A stretch of DNA of 64,000 bases from Lentzea alba (GTDB lineage: Bacteria > Actinomycetota > Actinomycetes > Mycobacteriales > Pseudonocardiaceae). Of this stretch, positions 37,648 to 47,246 are shown in pieces; the first letter of the stretch is position 1; every line of letters begins with the position of its first letter. The position numbers and the translations under genes are program-made. The notes below the pieces were generated by a model, which did not search any database, was not told the DNA's origin, and saw only the letters and a list, made by a program, of their open reading frames with translations. The stretch lies in assembly GCF_011067745.1 (NCBI RefSeq), contig NZ_JAAMPJ010000002.1, positions 186,001-250,000 of the forward strand. Reading direction: 5' to 3'.

Positions 37648-38754
37648 ATGCGCGCACTCGTTGCTTCGTCGGTGCTGCTCCTCGCCGCCTGCTCCACCCC
37701 GGTCTCAGGCGGCAACGCGCCGTCGAAGGCACCCGCGCCCACCGGTCTCCAGGTCGAAGAGGTCGCCGGCGGGTTCCAGCACGCCTGGGACCTCGGGTTC
37801 TTGCCCGACGGGTCGATCCTGGTCACCGAGCGCCCCGGCACGATCAAGCTGGTCCGCGGCGGCCAGGTCACGCCCGTCGACGTCGATCTGGGCGACGTGC
37901 AGGCGCGCGGCGAGGGCGGCCTGATGGGCCTGGTGATCCACCCGGACAACCAGCGGTTCACGGTTTGCTACAACACCTCGCGCGACGTCCGGCTGGTGAC
38001 GTTCCGGCTCGAAGGTGCCAAGGCCACCAAGGTCAAGGACCTGGTCACGGGCATGCCGTCGAACTCGAGCGGGCGCCACTCCGGCTGCCGGCCCACGCTC
38101 GGGCCGGACGGGTCGATGTACGTCGCCACCGGGGACATCGCGCAGGCGCGCAACCCGCAGGACCGCACCAGCCTCGGCGGCAAGGTGCTGCGGATCAACC
38201 CGGAGACCGGCGAGGGCGCGGCCGGCAACCCGTTCATCGGCTCCGCCAACGCCAACGAGCGGCGGGTCTACACCTACGGCCACCGCAACGTGCAGGGCGT
38301 GGTCTTCCGGCCCGGCTCCGACCAGGCGTTCTCCAGCGAGCACGGGCCGTCGATCGACGACGAGGTCAACCTGCTGAAGGCCGGCGCCAACTACGGCTGG
38401 GACCCGTCGCGTGGCGGCACGCGGGGTGGTTACGACGAGAGCGTGCCGATGACCGACCTCCAACGGTTCCCGGACGCGGTGCCGGCGGTGTGGTCGTCCG
38501 GGCAGGAGACCGAGGCGATCTGTCAGGCGGCGTTCTGGAACGGCAAGCTCGCCATCACGGCGTTGAAGGGCTCGAAGCTGCTGCTCTTCACACTCGACAA
38601 CGCGGGCAAGGTGCAGAACGTCAGCATCCCCGACGAGCTCAACGACAAGTACGGCCGCCTGCGCGCCGCCCGCACCGGTCCGGACGGCTCGCTCTACCTC
38701 ACGACGTCGAACGGCTCCGACGACAAGCTGCTGAGGCTCACCGGAACCGCGTGA
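37648..38754 (+). CDS. PQQ-dependent sugar dehydrogenase-like lipoprotein
   Basis: 368 residues. Lipoprotein signal with lipobox LLAACS. A six-bladed beta-propeller of the soluble glucose dehydrogenase (GSDH) family follows: FQHAWDLGFLPDGSILVTERPG, GEGGLMGLVIHPD, TYGHRNVQGVVF and SSEHGPSIDDEVNLL. It would oxidise sugars or related alcohols at the cell surface with PQQ. The cofactor-binding residues were not checked one by one, and no PQQ biosynthesis gene is in the window. AGGA stands 4 bases before the ATG. Confidence 0.87.
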   Translation: MRALVASSVLLLAACSTPVSGGNAPSKAPAPTGLQVEEVAGGFQHAWDLGFLPDGSILVTERPGTIKLVRGGQVTPVDVDLGDVQARGEGGLMGLVIHPDNQRFTVCYNTSRDVRLVTFRLEGAKATKVKDLVTGMPSNSSGRHSGCRPTLGPDGSMYVATGDIAQARNPQDRTSLGGKVLRINPETGEGAAGNPFIGSANANERRVYTYGHRNVQGVVFRPGSDQAFSSEHGPSIDDEVNLLKAGANYGWDPSRGGTRGGYDESVPMTDLQRFPDAVPAVWSSGQETEAICQAAFWNGKLAITALKGSKLLLFTLDNAGKVQNVSIPDELNDKYGRLRAARTGPDGSLYLTTSNGSDDKLLRLTGTA

Positions 38755-38885
38755 GGCCCCGTGCCGCTCGACCCCTCGACGAACGGCACGGACACAACCT
38801 CGCCGTCCTGGACATCGCTCCAGCGCGCCCGCACCGTTTCATCGCTCTCCGGAGCTTGAACGAAATGCACGAAAAAGGTCCGTGA

Positions 38886-38903
38886 GTTGTGCAGCTGCAC
38901 AAC
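38886..38903. repeat. Perfect 18-bp palindrome beyond the TetR gene
   Basis: GTTGTGCAGCTGCACAAC is its own reverse complement with no loop. It lies 8 bases past the TetR gene's stop (minus) and 131 bases past the sugar dehydrogenase stop (plus). The lack of a loop makes an operator or other dyad site as likely as a terminator. Confidence 0.7.
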
Positions 38904-38910
38904 GGGCCGG

Positions 38911-39525
38911 TCAGGACCGGCTGCGCAGCTTGGGCTTGTGGTCCATCGCGGACAAGCCGTTCCAGGCCAGGTTGACCAGGTGCGCCGCCACCTCGTCCTT
39001 CTTCGGCTTGCGCACCTCGAGCCACCACTGCCCGGTCAGCGCGACCATCCCGACCAGCGCCTGCGCGTACAGCGGGGCCAGCTTGCGGTCGTAGCCCTGC
39101 TTGGCGAAGTGCAGCGCGAGGATGTGCTCGACCTGCGAGGCGATGTCGTTGAGCAGCGAGGAGAACGTCCCGGAGGACGAGGCGACGGGCGAGTCCCGCA
39201 CCAGGATGCGGAACCCGTCCGTCGAGCCCTCGATGTAGTCGAGCAGCGCGCCGGCGGCGTGTTCGAGCAGCTCACGGGGGTGGCTACCGCCGTCCAGCGC
39301 CTCGATGATCTGGTCCATCAGGCGCTGCATCTCACGGTCGACGACAACGGCGTAGATGCCTTCCTTGCCGCCGAAGTGTTCGTAGACCACGGGCTTGGAC
39401 ACGCTCGCGCGGTGCGCGATCTCCTCGATGGAGGTGGCCTCGAAGCCCTTCTCGGCGAACAGGGAGCGGGAGACGTCCAGGAGCTGCTCGCGGCGTTCCT
39501 TGCCCGTCATCCTGACCCTGGTCAT
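38911..39525 (-). CDS. TetR-family transcriptional regulator (Rv1019-like)
   Basis: 204 residues. N-terminal helix-turn-helix: KERREQLLDVSRSLFAEKGF, SIEEIAHRASVSKPVVYEHF and GGKEGIYAVVVDREM. The C-terminal half is a ligand-binding helical domain. The sequence and the closeness to mfd/glmU agree with M. tuberculosis Rv1019. It is 19 bases downstream of a fatty-acid desaturase on the same strand and has its own TAGGCT -10 element 6 bases before the ATG. Control of the desaturase and itself is inferred. Confidence 0.9.
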   Translation of the reverse strand: MTRVRMTGKERREQLLDVSRSLFAEKGFEATSIEEIAHRASVSKPVVYEHFGGKEGIYAVVVDREMQRLMDQIIEALDGGSHPRELLEHAAGALLDYIEGSTDGFRILVRDSPVASSSGTFSSLLNDIASQVEHILALHFAKQGYDRKLAPLYAQALVGMVALTGQWWLEVRKPKKDEVAAHLVNLAWNGLSAMDHKPKLRSRS

Positions 39526-39531
39526 CGAGTC

Positions 39532-39537
39532 AGCCTA
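39532..39537 (-). promoter_or_regulatory. -10 element of a leaderless promoter for the TetR gene
   Basis: TAGGCT on the minus strand, 6 bases before ATG 39525, in the 19-base gap after the desaturase stop. No SD is present. Confidence 0.5.
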
Positions 39538-39544
39538 CAAAAGC

Positions 39545-40486
39545 TCACTTCTTCACACTGATCCTGGCCAGCCGCTGCTCGCTCGGCCAGCGCACCTGCG
39601 TCGCCCAGCCGAACTTCTCGAACAGCCAGATCAGGCGGGCCGAGATGTCGATCTGGCCGCGCTTCACGCCGTGCCGCGCGGAGGTCGGGTCGGCGTGGTG
39701 CAGGTTGTGCCACGACTCGCCGAAGCTCAAGATCGCCAGCGCCCAGACGTTGGCGGAGCGGTCGCGCGCGGCGAACGGGCGGTCTCCGACCATGTGGCAG
39801 ATCGAGTTGACCGACCACGTCATGTGGTGCAGGAACGCGACGCGGACCAGGCCGGCCCAGAAGAACGCGGTGAGGCCGCCCCACACGGACCACGTGACGA
39901 GGCCGCCCAGCACGCCCGGCGCGGCCAGCGAGATCGTCGTCCACACCACGAAGAGCTTGTCGACCCACACGATGTCCTTGTCGGCCATCAGGTCCGGGGC
40001 GAAGCGCTTGTGGTTGGTCTTGTCGCGGTCGAACAGCCAGCCCATGTGCGCGTGCCAGAAACCCTTGACCAGCGCGGCGGGTCCGGTGCCGAACAGCCAC
40101 GGCGAGTGCGGGTCGCCCTCGCGGTCCGAGAACGCGTGGTGCCGGCGGTGGTCGGCGACCCAGTCGATGACGGGGCCCTGCAACGCCATCGAGCCGGCGA
40201 TCGCCAGCGCGATCTTCAGCGGGCGCTTGGCCTTGAACGAGCCGTGCGTGAAGTACCGGTGGTAGCCGATCGTCACGCCGAGGCCGGAGAGGTAGTAGAA
40301 GGCGACGAAGAGGGCCACGTCGACCCAGCCGAGACCCCAGCCCCACGCGAACGGGACGGCGGCCAGCAACGCGAGGAAGGGAACGATGACGAACACGTAC
40401 ACGCCGAGTTGTTCGGCGTGGTTTCGCCGTCCGTCGAACAGCGGTTTGGGTCCCTGGTCGGTGGACGAGTCCATCGTCTGGGTCAT
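39545..40486 (-). CDS. Membrane acyl-CoA delta-9 fatty acid desaturase
   Basis: 313 residues. The three His boxes of membrane desaturases are present: HRYFTH, HRRHH and HNLHH, which bind the di-iron centre. Four membrane helices include VYVFVIVPFLALLAAV and FVAFYYLSGLGV. It inserts a cis double bond into stearoyl/palmitoyl-CoA to adjust membrane fluidity. The start has GAGGAA 7 bases before the ATG. A 31-bp dyad lies in the promoter region, and a TetR gene follows. Confidence 0.92.
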   Translation of the reverse strand: MTQTMDSSTDQGPKPLFDGRRNHAEQLGVYVFVIVPFLALLAAVPFAWGWGLGWVDVALFVAFYYLSGLGVTIGYHRYFTHGSFKAKRPLKIALAIAGSMALQGPVIDWVADHRRHHAFSDREGDPHSPWLFGTGPAALVKGFWHAHMGWLFDRDKTNHKRFAPDLMADKDIVWVDKLFVVWTTISLAAPGVLGGLVTWSVWGGLTAFFWAGLVRVAFLHHMTWSVNSICHMVGDRPFAARDRSANVWALAILSFGESWHNLHHADPTSARHGVKRGQIDISARLIWLFEKFGWATQVRWPSEQRLARISVKK

Positions 40487-40533
40487 ACGGATTCCTCTGG
40501 GGGATGAGGGGCGTATTTGGGGGAAATGACGTA

Positions 40534-40564
40534 CCTACGCAACCGTAACTTACGGAAGCGTAGG
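40534..40564. promoter_or_regulatory. Nested dyad operator upstream of the desaturase
   Basis: Outer arms CCTACGC / GCGTAGG and inner arms CCGTAA / TTACGG are centred on one base (40549). Only the two AA steps between the arms are unpaired. It sits 48 bases before the desaturase ATG, where the promoter should lie. A TetR-type dimer or pair of dimers would suit this symmetry; the adjacent TetR is the natural candidate (inference). Confidence 0.65.
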
Positions 40565-40672
40565 TTAGGGCTGCCTACTTCGCCAGACCTCGCGTGGAAA
40601 CTCATGGGCAGTTCTCAGGATCAGCACGCTGTGTCGCCTGGAATCGAGACCTCGACGAGGCATCATCGAGAA

Positions 40673-41815
40673 ATGGCCAGACGCAAGATCATCCGGATCT
40701 CCGTGACCACGCTGCTCGTCCTGCTCGTGCTGGTCACGGGGGCTCTGGGCGGCATCGGCTGGTACTACAGCGGGGAGCTGCTCGAACCGGCGGAGGCGCT
40801 GCCGCAGCGCTACCCGGAGACCTCGCTCGGCGTGGAAGACAAGAACGTCGTGCTCGCCGAGTCCAAGCTCACGACCCAACGCGGCACGTTCGGCATCGTC
40901 TGGCCCGGCGGCGCCGCCAAGGTCGGGGACATCGCCGCGAACGAGGACGGCCGGGTCGAACGCCCGCTGCTGGAAGGCACCGCGCCTCCCGAGGGCACCA
41001 AGGTCCGCATCGAGACCGACGTCTACGAGGGCACCCCCAAGACCACGCTGGGTCTGGTCTACAGCGAGGTCAGGGTGCCGTCCGAGCTCGGCGAGATGCC
41101 CGCGTGGCTCGTGCCGTCGACGAACAAGGACACATGGGTCATCACCGTGCACGGGCGGGGTGCGTCGCGCGAAGAGGCACTGCGCGTGGTTCCTCAGCTG
41201 CACAGTGCCGGATTGCCCGTTTTGCTGATCACCTACCGCAACGACGTCGGCGCGCCCGCGTCCCCGGACGGCCTGTACCACCTCGGCGACACCGAATGGC
41301 GCGACGTCGAGGCGGCCATCAAGTACGCGCAGAGCCAGGGCGCGCAGAAGGTCGTGCTCTACGGCTGGTCGATGGGCGGCGCGATCGTCGGTCAGACGCT
41401 CGCCCGGTCCGACGTCGCGGCGGCCGTGTCCGGCGTCGTGCTCGACTCCCCCGTCACGAACTGGACGCAGACGCTGAACCTGCAGGCGGAGAACCGGGGC
41501 GTGCCGACCTGGCTGACGCCGATCGCCGAACTCGTGTCCGGCTGGCGGGCCGGCATCGACTTCGACCGGTTCGACCTCGTCCGCAACCCGCCCGCGTTGA
41601 AGCCGCCGACGCTGCTGTTCCACGGCTCCGCGGACGGCACCGTGCCGGCCCAGTCGTCGCGCGACCTCGCGACCGCGGCGAGCGGGCTCGGGTGGCCGCT
41701 GCAGTACGTGGAGATCCCCGGCGCCGACCACACCTCGGGCTGGAATGTGGCGACCGACACGTACCGGAACGCGCTCGCGGACTTTCTGAGCAGGTCAATC
41801 GGTCTGAAAACGTGA
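40673..41815 (+). CDS. Membrane-anchored alpha/beta hydrolase
   Basis: 380 residues. N-terminal anchor (ARRKIIRISVTTLLVLLVLVTGAL), so the enzyme faces outward. An extra ~110-residue N-terminal domain precedes the hydrolase fold with HGRGASREEA, nucleophile GWSMGG (Ser), the Asp in HGSADGTVP and the His in GADHTSGW. It resembles extracellular prolyl-oligopeptidase/serine-hydrolase lipase-like enzymes; the substrate is unknown. ATG 40673 gives a basic start directly before the membrane helix; the longer open frame would place 52 non-conserved residues before it and cross the desaturase operator. Confidence 0.83.
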   Translation: MARRKIIRISVTTLLVLLVLVTGALGGIGWYYSGELLEPAEALPQRYPETSLGVEDKNVVLAESKLTTQRGTFGIVWPGGAAKVGDIAANEDGRVERPLLEGTAPPEGTKVRIETDVYEGTPKTTLGLVYSEVRVPSELGEMPAWLVPSTNKDTWVITVHGRGASREEALRVVPQLHSAGLPVLLITYRNDVGAPASPDGLYHLGDTEWRDVEAAIKYAQSQGAQKVVLYGWSMGGAIVGQTLARSDVAAAVSGVVLDSPVTNWTQTLNLQAENRGVPTWLTPIAELVSGWRAGIDFDRFDLVRNPPALKPPTLLFHGSADGTVPAQSSRDLATAASGLGWPLQYVEIPGADHTSGWNVATDTYRNALADFLSRSIGLKT

Positions 41816-41914
41816 TCATGCGCTGACCAGTCCGGCCGCCGGACGAGTGGCGGTTGGACAAGAAGAGGACGTCTCGTGACAACATGTGCGCAGGGCGGGT
41901 GCGAACTCGCCCGT

Positions 41915-41985
41915 TCCGCCATGGTGTAAAGGCAGCACCTCTGATTTTGGTTCAGATGGTCCAGGTTCGAATCCTGGTGGCGGAG
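41915..41985 (+). tRNA. tRNA-Gln (anticodon UUG)
   Basis: 71-base cloverleaf. Acceptor TCCGCCA pairs with TGGCGGA (41978-41984). The anticodon stem TCTGA/TCAGA holds the loop TTTTGGT, giving anticodon TTG. The T-arm contains GGTTCGAATCC. CCA is not encoded. Confidence 0.93.
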
Positions 41986-42065
41986 CAGGGCCTGGAAAGC
42001 AGGGGTCACAGGCGTCTTTGGGAGGTGCGAAGCTGCCCGAGGAAACGGTCGACGAGCAGGGCAAC

Positions 42066-43706
42066 GTGGGCCACCGCCACCACGAGATGTCCGACGCGTG
42101 GCTGGTGGGCCGCGCGAGCGAGCTTGTCGCCGTGGCCCAGAGCAGCCACCTCGCCGCGCAGCTGGACGCGGCCTCCGAGATCGACCACATCCTCGCCGAG
42201 GCGCAGGGCCGCGGAGAGCCCCGCATCGTCGCGCAGCTGCTCAGAGCCGCGGCCGTGGTCCGCCTGGTGACTCCCGGGCTGGTCGACATGTCCGACCCGC
42301 AGCTCGACGAGATGCTCACCCACTGCCGCCGCCACGGCCTGATCGTGCTGGAGGCGGACGCGCGGGCGTTGCGCGGACGCCGGTTCCTGCTGGGCAACGC
42401 CGAGGACAAGGCGCTGACCGAGATCGCGTCGGCGCTCGCGATGATGCTCGACGAGGAACCCGAGACCGACCCGGTGTTCGACAAGCGCACGTGGGACCAG
42501 TTGCTGGCCACGACGCTGCAGGACATCGCCCTGGTACTGACCCAGCTCGGTGTCTACGAGATGGCCGACGACGTGCTCGCGCGCGGCCACAACCCGTTGT
42601 GGGAGAGCGGTCAGCCGCACCAGATCTACGTGCACCTGGTGAACCGGACCCGGCTGCGGATCGGCTGGGGCCTGCGCCTCGAACGGGTGAACTTCCACGA
42701 CCAGGCGCACGAGCAGTTCGCGTTCGCGGCGGGACTCGCCGAGGCCGCCGAGGTGCCGTTCCGCCAGTCGCTGCACCCCGGCCGACGCGACCTCCCCGCC
42801 GCCGAGCAGGTGCCGATCCTCGGCGCCGCGCAGGCGTTGACGAACCCCAGCGAAGATCACCTCGACCGGCTGTGGTCGTTGCGCGGCCTGTCGATGTACG
42901 CGCGGGAACTGATCATCGTGGCGATCGCGCTGGCCCGGTGCCTGGTCCGGGCGAACCGGCTGGACGACGCGCTGAAGGTCCTCGCCGACACGCGCACGCA
43001 GATGGAGCACGACACGTCGGAGCCGTCGCTGGTGCTGTCGCTGGAACGCGAGTACGCGCACCTGAGCGGTCCGCACTCGATGTCCGCGCTGGAGGCCTAC
43101 AACGCGGCGCTGGAAGCCGAGCTGTGGGCGATGCGCGAGTCCCGCGTGGCCACGTTGACGACGCGTCGCGAGCACGAACGGCTGACGCGCGCTCATGGTG
43201 CGATCGCGCAACAGGCGTTGCAGGACCCGTTGACCGGGCTGCCGAACCGCCGGGCGCTGGACGACAAGATGAGCGAGCTCATCGCTGGTCAGGTCGACCC
43301 GTTCTCCATCGCGCTGGTGGACCTCGACGGGTTCAAGGGCGTGAACGACCGGCATTCACATGCCGAGGGTGATGATGTTCTTCGGGTGATTGCCAGCACA
43401 CTCCGGCAGGCCCTGCGGGGTGACGACATGGTGGCCCGCTACGGCGGCGACGAGTTCGTCGTGCTGTTGCCTGGTGCCCCGCTGAACGCCGCGGAAGCGG
43501 CCCTCGGCCGGGCCGTGGATGCCGTGGCAGGCTTGCCAATCGACCTCTCCCGGGGGGTCACGTTGTCGGTCGGCGTCATCTCGTTGCGCCCCCGCGAAAC
43601 CGCGAATCAGGCCCTGTCAAGGGCGGACTCGGCGATGTACGTGGCGAAGCGCCAAGGTGGCTGCCAGGTTGCGGCCGTGGCCGGGGAGCCGTCCGCGGAG
43701 GCTTAG
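42066..43706 (+). CDS. GGDEF-domain diguanylate cyclase with TPR-like sensor region
   Basis: 546 residues. Residues 1-360 are helical, with TPR-like pairs ([42 protein letters not shown]) and no membrane helix. The C-terminal domain has [16 protein letters not shown], the metal Asp in [11 protein letters not shown] and the intact active-site loop [13 protein letters not shown], so it should make c-di-GMP. No I-site (RxxD) was confirmed. The frame is open upstream through the tRNA; GTG 42066 is preferred, with ATG 42087, or a CTG at 42033 behind GGGAGG, as alternatives. Confidence 0.85.
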   Translation: MGHRHHEMSDAWLVGRASELVAVAQSSHLAAQLDAASEIDHILAEAQGRGEPRIVAQLLRAAAVVRLVTPGLVDMSDPQLDEMLTHCRRHGLIVLEADARALRGRRFLLGNAEDKALTEIASALAMMLDEEPETDPVFDKRTWDQLLATTLQDIALVLTQLGVYEMADDVLARGHNPLWESGQPHQIYVHLVNRTRLRIGWGLRLERVNFHDQAHEQFAFAAGLAEAAEVPFRQSLHPGRRDLPAAEQVPILGAAQALTNPSEDHLDRLWSLRGLSMYARELIIVAIALARCLVRANRLDDALKVLADTRTQMEHDTSEPSLVLSLEREYAHLSGPHSMSALEAYNAALEAELWAMRESRVATLTTRREHERLTRAHGAIAQQALQDPLTGLPNRRALDDKMSELIAGQVDPFSIALVDLDGFKGVNDRHSHAEGDDVLRVIASTLRQALRGDDMVARYGGDEFVVLLPGAPLNAAEAALGRAVDAVAGLPIDLSRGVTLSVGVISLRPRETANQALSRADSAMYVAKRQGGCQVAAVAGEPSAEA

Positions 43707-43753
43707 GCTGGTCCGCGGACTTCGAACCACCCAGCCTGTTAGGGAGAGCATTG

Positions 43754-45223
43754 ATGCTCGAGGGCCCTGTCAGCACGGTCGTGCTCGCCGCCGGGGAAGG
43801 CACCCGCATGCGGTCGTCCACGCCCAAGGTGCTGCACCGGATCGCCGGACGCTCACTCGTCGAACACGCGGTGCGCGCGGCAGCCGGTACAGATCCCGAC
43901 CACCTGGCCGTCGTCGTCGGCCATGGCCGTGAAGCCGTCACCGAGCACCTCGAAGCTCTGGCCGGCGCGCTGGGCCGCAAGGTCACCGTCGCGGTGCAGG
44001 CCGAGCAGAAGGGCACCGGGCACGCCGTCTCGTGCGGCCTGGCCGAGCTGCCGCACGACCTGGGCGGCACCGTGATCGTGAGCTACGGCGACGTGCCGCT
44101 GCTCGACACCCAGACCTTCCAGGCACTCCTGGCCGAGCACGCTTCGGCGGGCAACGCGGTGACCGTGCTGACCGCCGTGGTGGAGAACCCCACCGGGTAC
44201 GGCCGGATCGTGCGCGACTCCGACGGCACCGTGCAGCGGATCGTCGAGCAGAAGGACGCCTCCGCGACCGAGCAGTTGATCACCGAGATCAACTCCGGCG
44301 TCTACGCGTTCGACGCGGCGGTGCTGCGCGACGGCCTCTCGCGGTTGTCCACCGACAACGCGCAGGGCGAGCTCTACCTGACCGACGTGCTGGGCATCGC
44401 CCGCGGCGACGGCCTGCGGGTCGGGGCGCTGATCGCGTCCGACCGCTGGCTGGTCGAGGGCATCAACGACCGGGTGCAGCTCGCCGCCGTCGGCGCCGAG
44501 ATGAACCGCCGCATCGTCGAGGGCCTGATGCGCACCGGTGTGACCGTCGTGGACCCGGCCTCGGTCTGGGTGGACGCGGACGTGCGGGTCGGCCAGGACG
44601 CCCTGATCGAGCCGAACGTGCAGCTCCGCGCGGGCACGGTGATCGGTGCTCGTGCTGTGGTCGGCCCGGACACGACCCTGTCCGGCGTGACCGTCGGCGA
44701 GGGCGCTTCGGTCGTCCGGACCCACGGCAGCGACTCGCAGATCGGCGACGGCGCCTCAGTCGGCCCGTTCGCCTACCTCCGCCCCGGCACCTCCCTGGGC
44801 ACGAAGGGCAAGATCGGCACGTTCGTCGAGACGAAGAACTCGCAGATCGGCGAAGGTTCCAAGGTCCCCCACCTGTCCTACATCGGCGACGCGACGATCG
44901 GCGACCACAGCAACATCGGCGCGGCCTCGGTGACCGTCAACTACGACGGCGTCAACAAGCACCGCACGATCGTCGGCTCCCACTGCCGCACCGGCTCGGA
45001 CAACATGTTCGTGGCCCCGGTGACCGTCGGCGACGGCGCCTACACCGGCGCGGGCACCGTCCTGCGCCGCAACGTCCCACCGGGCGCGCTGGCCGTGTCC
45101 GGAGGCCCCCAGCGCAACCTCGAGGGCTGGGTCGTCAGCCGTCGGGCGGGCACCGCCGCCGCTCAGGCAGCGGAGGCCGCCATCGCGAAGCAGAATGACG
45201 AGAAGACAGAGGAGGGTCGCTGA
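43754..45223 (+). CDS. glmU: GlmU, bifunctional GlmN-1-P acetyltransferase / GlcNAc-1-P uridyltransferase
   Basis: 489 residues. N-terminal uridyltransferase domain with [24 protein letters not shown] and NSGVYAFD. The C-terminal left-handed beta-helix of hexapeptide repeats ([37 protein letters not shown]) carries acetyltransferase activity. It makes UDP-GlcNAc for peptidoglycan. ATG 43754 follows AGGGAG by about 7 bases; a TTG lies 3 bases earlier. TAGGCT at 43704-43709 is a candidate -10 element overlapping the stop of the GGDEF gene. It is followed by prs after 2 bases. Confidence 0.96.
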   Translation: MLEGPVSTVVLAAGEGTRMRSSTPKVLHRIAGRSLVEHAVRAAAGTDPDHLAVVVGHGREAVTEHLEALAGALGRKVTVAVQAEQKGTGHAVSCGLAELPHDLGGTVIVSYGDVPLLDTQTFQALLAEHASAGNAVTVLTAVVENPTGYGRIVRDSDGTVQRIVEQKDASATEQLITEINSGVYAFDAAVLRDGLSRLSTDNAQGELYLTDVLGIARGDGLRVGALIASDRWLVEGINDRVQLAAVGAEMNRRIVEGLMRTGVTVVDPASVWVDADVRVGQDALIEPNVQLRAGTVIGARAVVGPDTTLSGVTVGEGASVVRTHGSDSQIGDGASVGPFAYLRPGTSLGTKGKIGTFVETKNSQIGEGSKVPHLSYIGDATIGDHSNIGAASVTVNYDGVNKHRTIVGSHCRTGSDNMFVAPVTVGDGAYTGAGTVLRRNVPPGALAVSGGPQRNLEGWVVSRRAGTAAAQAAEAAIAKQNDEKTEEGR

Positions 45224-45225
45224 GC

Positions 45226-46209
45226 GTGAACCCGCAGATGCCAGGCACACCGAAGAAGAACCTGATGCTCTTCGGCGGACGTGCGTATCCGGAGTTGACG
45301 GAAGAGGTCTCGAAGCACCTCAACGTCACGGTGACCCCGCAGCAGGCCTACGACTTCGCGAACGGCGAGATCTTCGTCCGCTTCGAGGAGTCCGTGCGCG
45401 GCTGCGACGCCTTCGTCATCCAGTCCCACACCGCCCCCATCAACCAGTGGCTGATGGAACAGCTGATCATGGTCGACGCCCTGAAGCGCGCCTCGGCCAA
45501 GCGCATCACCGTGATCATGCCGTTCTACCCGTACAGCCGCCAGGACAAGAAGCACCGCGGCCGCGAACCGATCTCCGCCCGCCTGGTAGCCGACCTGTTC
45601 AAAACGGCAGGCGCCGACCGCCTGGTCTCCGTGGACCTGCACACCGCCCAGATCCAGGGCTTCTTCGACGGCCCGGTCGACCACCTGTGGGCCATGCCCC
45701 TGCTGGCCGACCACATCCGCGGCAAGTACGCGGGCCACGAGATCACCGTCGTCTCCCCCGACTCGGGCCGCACCAAGCTGGCCGAGAAGTGGGCGGACAC
45801 CCTGGGCGGCGCCCCGATCGCCTTCATCCACAAGACCCGCGACCCGCTGCGCCCCAACGAGGTCGTCTCGAACCGCGTGGTCGGCAAGGTGGAGGGCCGC
45901 CTCTGCATCGTGATCGACGACATGGTCGACACCGGCGGCACCATCGCGGGCGCGGTGAAGCAACTCCTGAACGAGGGCGCCTCCGACGTGGTCATCGCCG
46001 CCACGCACGGCATCCTCTCCGGCCCGGCAACCCAGCGCCTGCAGGACTCAGGCGCCCGCGAAGTCGTGTTCACCGACACCCTCCCCATCCCGGCGGAGAA
46101 GCGCTTCCCGAACATGACGGTCCTGTCCATCGCGCCACTGCTGGCACGAGTGATCCAGGAAGTCTTCGAGGACGGCTCAGTCACGTCCCTGTTCGACGGC
46201 AACGCCTGA
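45226..46209 (+). CDS. prs: Ribose-phosphate pyrophosphokinase
   Basis: 327 residues. FANGEIFVRFEESVRG, the catalytic flexible-loop region MPFYPYSRQDKKHRGREPISA, and the PRPP-binding loop VIDDMVDTGGTIAGA. It makes PRPP for nucleotide, His and Trp synthesis. GTG 45226 lies 2 bases after glmU with GGAGGG upstream, so the two are one operon, as in mycobacteria. A hairpin terminator follows. Confidence 0.96.
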   Translation: MNPQMPGTPKKNLMLFGGRAYPELTEEVSKHLNVTVTPQQAYDFANGEIFVRFEESVRGCDAFVIQSHTAPINQWLMEQLIMVDALKRASAKRITVIMPFYPYSRQDKKHRGREPISARLVADLFKTAGADRLVSVDLHTAQIQGFFDGPVDHLWAMPLLADHIRGKYAGHEITVVSPDSGRTKLAEKWADTLGGAPIAFIHKTRDPLRPNEVVSNRVVGKVEGRLCIVIDDMVDTGGTIAGAVKQLLNEGASDVVIAATHGILSGPATQRLQDSGAREVVFTDTLPIPAEKRFPNMTVLSIAPLLARVIQEVFEDGSVTSLFDGNA

Positions 46210-46219
46210 CCTCAGTTGT

Positions 46220-46255
46220 CCAAGGGGCCTTCCGCACGAGCGGAGGGCCCCTTGG
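46220..46255 (+). terminator. Terminator of glmU-prs
   Basis: 16-bp stem with one T-G wobble and an ACGA loop (46220-46235 / 46240-46255), followed by CCTTTCC, 11 bases after the prs stop. Confidence 0.85.
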
Positions 46256-46420
46256 CCTTTCCGCGAAGCGGTTGCTTTCAAGTGCGCTCCCGGTGGGGTC
46301 TGGGGCAGAGCCCAGGGGAAGCACGCAACCGCAAGGTCGCCGCCCGCAATGCGACCACCCACTCGCTCGCGCCCCCAGAACCACCCCACCCCCGATTAGC
46401 ACCCCAACAACCCCCTCACC

Positions 46421-46620
46421 TACACTGGTCGGGTTGCCTCGGCGAGGGCGGGCCTTCCACGGTCCGGCGTGATCGACGCGGTGGCTTGATGCCGCGCGTG
46501 TTGACGTTATCCGCGTGCTGCTCGCCGCCGCAGGCCACCACCCCAAAGCTAGATCCAACGCCTGACTAACTTGTGCACCGCCCCGACGTACAAGGCCAGA
46601 CTCGTAAGGAGTACCCCACC
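46421..46620 (+). promoter_or_regulatory. rplY promoter and long, probably structured leader
   Basis: TACACT (46421-46426) is a good -10 element with TTAGCA 19 bases upstream. Transcription should start near 46433, leaving a leader of about 188 bases with no ORF of note. It can form CGGGCC/GGTCCG (46449-46466) and CGCGG/CCGCG (46477-46496). GGTGGC (46480-46485) can instead pair with GCCACC (46534-46539), an alternative fold. The stretch between the prs terminator and TACACT (46256-46420) shows nothing else. Autoregulation by L25 is possible, but I know no established actinobacterial element here. Confidence 0.5.
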
Positions 46621-47220
46621 GTGTCCGAGGTCCGTCTCGCCGCTGAGCAGCGCACCGAATTCGGCAAGGGCGCCGCCCGCCGTACCCGTCGCGCCGGCAA
46701 GATCCCCGCGGTGCTCTACGGCCACGGTTCCGACCCGAAGCACCTGGCCCTGCCGGCGCTCGAGTTCGCCCGTGTTGTCCGTGAGCACGGTCAGAACGCC
46801 GTCCTCACCCTCGCCCTCGACGGCGCGAGTGAGCTGGCTCTGACCAAGACCGTCACCACGCACCCCATCAAGAACTACATCGAGCACGTCGACCTGCTGC
46901 TCGTCCAGCGCGGCGAGAAGGTCACCGTCGAGGTGCCGCTGGTCATCTCCGGCGAGCCCGTCTCGGGCACGCTGGTCACGCAGGACCTCACCACCATCAC
47001 CATCGAGGCCGACGCGCTCAACATCCCCGAGCAGATCGAGCTGTCGATCGCCGGTGTCGCCGCCGGCACGCAGATCCACGCCAGCGACCTGAACCTCCCG
47101 GAGGGCGCCACGCTCGCCGGTGACGCTGAGGCGCTCGTCGTCGCCGTCAACGAGGCGCCGTCCGCGGCGCAGCTCGAGGGTGACGAGGCCGCTCCGGCCG
47201 AGGCCACCGAGGAAAGCTGA
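46621..47220 (+). CDS. rplY: 50S ribosomal protein L25, CTC/long form
   Basis: 199 residues. The N-terminal L25 domain (RTEFGKGAARRTRRAGKIPAVLYGHG) binds 5S rRNA. The C-terminal TL5/CTC-type beta domain follows (VEVPLVISGEPVSGTLV, LNIPEQIELSIAG), then an acidic tail. GTG 46621 follows AAGGAGT with a 9-base spacer; an upstream in-frame ATG would add 15 non-conserved residues. The neighbourhood prs-rplY-pth matches mycobacteria. Confidence 0.95.
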   Translation: MSEVRLAAEQRTEFGKGAARRTRRAGKIPAVLYGHGSDPKHLALPALEFARVVREHGQNAVLTLALDGASELALTKTVTTHPIKNYIEHVDLLLVQRGEKVTVEVPLVISGEPVSGTLVTQDLTTITIEADALNIPEQIELSIAGVAAGTQIHASDLNLPEGATLAGDAEALVVAVNEAPSAAQLEGDEAAPAEATEES

Positions 47221-47246
47221 GCCCCATCACGTCGGGCAGGTCTGAC

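Noticed and set aside
41886..42065. N-terminal extension of the GGDEF protein through the tRNA gene
   Set aside because: It would translate the tRNA-Gln gene; protein-like sequence starts after 42066.
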